Below are positions 61,956 through 64,000 of a DNA stretch of 64,000 nucleotides, piece by piece (position 1 is the first letter of the stretch; each line of letters starts with the position of its first letter). The DNA lies in contig NZ_CP081942.1 in NCBI RefSeq assembly GCF_020386635.1, positions 3,658,001 through 3,722,000 of the forward strand. Reading direction: 5' to 3'. Under the pieces are notes generated by a model. It was given only the letters and a program-made list of their open reading frames with translations, was not told the origin of the DNA and ran no database searches. The translations under genes and the position numbers were made by a program. This stretch comes from Pseudomonas sp. MM211. GTDB taxonomy: Bacteria > Pseudomonadota > Gammaproteobacteria > Pseudomonadales > Pseudomonadaceae.

Positions 61956-63119
61956 TTAGCGATCGTCTTTCAACACCTGCTGAAGCAGCGTGAAGGCCGC
62001 ATCTACACGAGGTTCCAACGGCACGTTGCGGTTGGCCAGCAGGACCAGGCCGATCTCTTCATCGGGGATGAAAGCGACATAACCGCCAAAACCATTGGTC
62101 GAGCCGGTCTTGCTGAACAGTACGCCATGCTCGGAGGTGTCTCTGGCGCTCAAGCGGCTGGCCGGCTGGCTTTCCAGGGCCAGGGCCGGGGCGTTGCCGG
62201 CTAACAGCTCCGCACGGGAAACCGGCCAGGGATAGCGCTCCCAGATCATCGCCTGGGTGAATGCGGATGTTCGAGTAACGCCTTGATGCGTTGTCTGTAT
62301 GGCGGTGGAAAGCTGTTCGGGCACGGCGATGGCACCCAGGTTGATATCGACGAAGCGCAGCATGTCGTCGATATCCGACTTCAAGCCGTAGGCTTCGGCA
62401 TCGAGCATGCCTGGATTGACCCGGATCGCTGCGTTGTTGTCACGCGCGTACCCATAGGCATAGTGCTTCACCTGCGCAGCAGGCACTTCGACGTAAGTAT
62501 GCTGAAGCGCCAGAGGCTGCAGTACGTTGTCGTGGAGCGCCTGGGCATAGGGCTGCCCGAATGCCTGAGCCGAGATCCGCCCAAGCATGCCGATACTGAC
62601 GTTGGAGTAAGAGCGCTCATGGCCACTGCCGGCCACCGGCTGCCATTGTTTCAACCAGGCCATCAAGCTGGCGTCGTCTTTGGCCACATCCGGCGGCTGC
62701 AATGGCAGGCCGCTGCTCTGGTGGGTGGCCAGATCCATCAGGCTCAGGGCGCCGAACGGGCGCTTGTCCATCTCGGGGATGTGCTTCGCCGCCGGGTCAT
62801 CGAGCGACAACAGCGAACGCTGCTGCGCAAGTGCCGCCAGGGTAACGTTGAAGGTCTTGCTCAGCGACCCCAGCTCGAACAGTGTGGCGGAGTCGACCGG
62901 AATGGCTGCTGCCCGATCTGCCATACCCTGGGTGTACACATAATGCCTGCCCTTCCAGGTCACGCCGACAGCCAGACCGGGAACGTCGTACTTTGCCATC
63001 AGTGGCTTGAACACTTCAGCGGCGCGCCCCTGAAACGCCTGCTCGGACATGGCAACGGCAGGAAGCGACAGAGCCAGGCTGGCGGTGAACAGGCCCATGG
63101 CGATATATCCCTGATTCAT
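61956..63119 (-). CDS. Class C beta-lactamase (AmpC-type)
   Basis: A 387-residue periplasmic serine beta-lactamase. A signal peptide (GLFTASLALSLPAVAM) precedes the mature protein. The catalytic motifs are intact: FELGSLSKTFN (Ser-Leu-Ser-Lys), ERSYSNVSIGMLG (Tyr-Ser-Asn) and VLFSKTGSTNGFGGYVAF (Lys-Thr-Gly). LSLMDLATHQSSGLPLQPPD and NPGMLDAEAYGLKSDIDDMLRF are typical of Pseudomonas AmpC. The start at 63119 is taken for the signal peptide; the longer frame to 63275 is unsupported. No ampR lies divergently; the neighbour is alaC, so induction may differ from the usual ampR-ampC arrangement. Confidence 0.93.
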   Translation of the reverse strand: MNQGYIAMGLFTASLALSLPAVAMSEQAFQGRAAEVFKPLMAKYDVPGLAVGVTWKGRHYVYTQGMADRAAAIPVDSATLFELGSLSKTFNVTLAALAQQRSLLSLDDPAAKHIPEMDKRPFGALSLMDLATHQSSGLPLQPPDVAKDDASLMAWLKQWQPVAGSGHERSYSNVSIGMLGRISAQAFGQPYAQALHDNVLQPLALQHTYVEVPAAQVKHYAYGYARDNNAAIRVNPGMLDAEAYGLKSDIDDMLRFVDINLGAIAVPEQLSTAIQTTHQGVTRTSAFTQAMIWERYPWPVSRAELLAGNAPALALESQPASRLSARDTSEHGVLFSKTGSTNGFGGYVAFIPDEEIGLVLLANRNVPLEPRVDAAFTLLQQVLKDDR

Positions 63120-63366
63120 CTCGATGACGGCTCTCTGTTTGTTGTGATGCGACGCCGATTCGCTCTGCCCGGCGGTGAGCATCGGTGTTCGAGTCGTGGC
63201 CAAGGATATCGTTTCATGCCGGCCACCGGCGACTGGTGCAACGCGCGCGATTGTTTGTGCAGAGCCTCTCGACAAAGCCTGCGGCTGAGATTATTGTCCG
63301 CCCAGGCCACCGCAGTGGCCTACGTCGCTCGGACGGTTCCGGGCGCTTACGTTCTCTGAGGAAAGC

Positions 63367-64000
63367 ATGGCTGACCAAGCTCCGCGCCGCTTTGCGCGCA
63401 TCGATCGTCTCCCCCCTTACGTTTTCAATATCACCGCTGAACTGAAGATGGCCGCTCGCCGCCGTGGCGAGGACATCATCGACCTGAGCATGGGCAACCC
63501 CGATGGCGCGACGCCGCCGCATATCGTGGAAAAGCTAGTACAGGTCGCTCAGCGTGAAGACACCCATGGCTACTCCACCTCCCGCGGTATCCCGCGCCTG
63601 CGCCGGGCGATCTCGCGTTGGTACCAGGATCGCTATCAGGTCGACATCGACCCGGAAAGCGAAGCCATCGTCACTATCGGTTCCAAGGAAGGCCTGGCGC
63701 ATCTGATGCTGGCCACCCTGGATCATGGCGATACCGTGCTGGTGCCCAACCCCAGCTACCCGATTCATATCTACGGTGCAGTGATCGCCGGGGCCCAGGT
63801 GCGCTCGGTGCCGCTGGTGCCTGGCGTGGACTTTTTCATCGAGCTGGAACGGGCGATCCGCGAGAGCATCCCCAAGCCGAAGATGATGATCCTGGGCTTC
63901 CCCTCCAACCCCACCGCGCAGTGCGTGGAGCTGGACTTCTTCGAGCGCGTGGTGGCCCTGGCCAAGCAGTACAACGTACTGGTGATCCACGACCTGGCGT
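63367..64000 (+). CDS. alaC: Alanine transaminase AlaC (partial, runs off the right edge)
   Basis: The first 211 codons of a fold-type I aminotransferase. ADQAPRRFARIDRLPPYVFNITAELKMAARRRGEDIIDLSMGNPDG, YSTSRGIPRLRRAISRWYQDRYQVDIDPESEAIVTIGSKEGLAHL, VLVPNPSYPIHIYGAVIAGA and ILGFPSNPTAQCVELDFFERVVALA are those of AlaC (YfdZ), which interconverts pyruvate and alanine using glutamate. The PLP lysine lies beyond the window. GAGG precedes the ATG at 63367. The homopolymer C run at 63410 reads through in frame. Confidence 0.93.
   Translation, partial: MADQAPRRFARIDRLPPYVFNITAELKMAARRRGEDIIDLSMGNPDGATPPHIVEKLVQVAQREDTHGYSTSRGIPRLRRAISRWYQDRYQVDIDPESEAIVTIGSKEGLAHLMLATLDHGDTVLVPNPSYPIHIYGAVIAGAQVRSVPLVPGVDFFIELERAIRESIPKPKMMILGFPSNPTAQCVELDFFERVVALAKQYNVLVIHDLA

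Overview
The window is chromosomal DNA of a gamma-proteobacterium, almost certainly a Pseudomonas. The evidence is the gacA-uvrC-pgsA-tRNA-Gly-tRNA-Cys block, a TTG-started gacA, acnB with the usual GTG start, DUF1652 and DUF1654 genes, REP/REPIN repeats and evenly GC-rich coding sequence. I see no insertion sequence, integrase, prophage or CRISPR array. The species cannot be fixed from the sequence.

Bases 1-31.8 kb form a nutrient-scavenging region centred on organic sulfur. From left to right it holds: a dipeptide-type ABC transporter (minus strand, the ATPase running off the left edge); a TPR protein; a tandem REPIN array; a P1-family peptidase; a TonB receptor with a Tat-exported PhoD-like phosphoesterase; a second TonB receptor followed by five flavin-dependent LLM-family monooxygenases and an exported SurE in one tightly overlapped run; and an SfnR-like sigma-54 activator with no sensory domain. 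Next comes a minus-strand operon for a nitrate/sulfonate-type ABC transporter, an acyl-CoA-dehydrogenase-like flavoprotein and an AhpD-like protein, with a divergent AraC regulator. The region ends with a MetQ-like binding protein, D-cysteine desulfhydrase (dcyD) and the cystine importer tcyJ-tcyL-tcyN. Three intergenic regions carry sigma-54 -24/-12 promoters, in two cases as divergent pairs. Each region also holds a copy of the same dyad, GGCTGCTG-N6-CAGCAGCC. I read this as a small regulon of the nearby activator; this is the main candidate for something not previously described.

31.8-42.7 kb holds ordinary single genes (FAD oxidoreductase, TRIC-type membrane protein, gor, VOC protein, galU, Tsx-like channel, tRNA-Leu) and a run of small Pseudomonas stress or hypothetical proteins. 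42.8-46.2 kb is the conserved tRNA-Cys/tRNA-Gly/pgsA/uvrC/gacA block. 46.2-57.4 kb holds small genes (one DUF1654 gene under a LexA box), a PAS histidine kinase, GNAT, tRNA-Ser, YccA, a START protein, a kinase/response-regulator pair linked to c-di-GMP, a DEDDh exonuclease, ppnP and a DUF1289 protein. 57.4-64 kb carries acnB behind a long structured leader, a PLP decarboxylase-like enzyme, a class C beta-lactamase and the start of alaC, cut by the right edge.

Two genes look broken at G runs and both are repaired by one extra G: the DppB-type permease near 1447 and the histidine kinase near 51734. Homopolymer undercalls are the simplest explanation.
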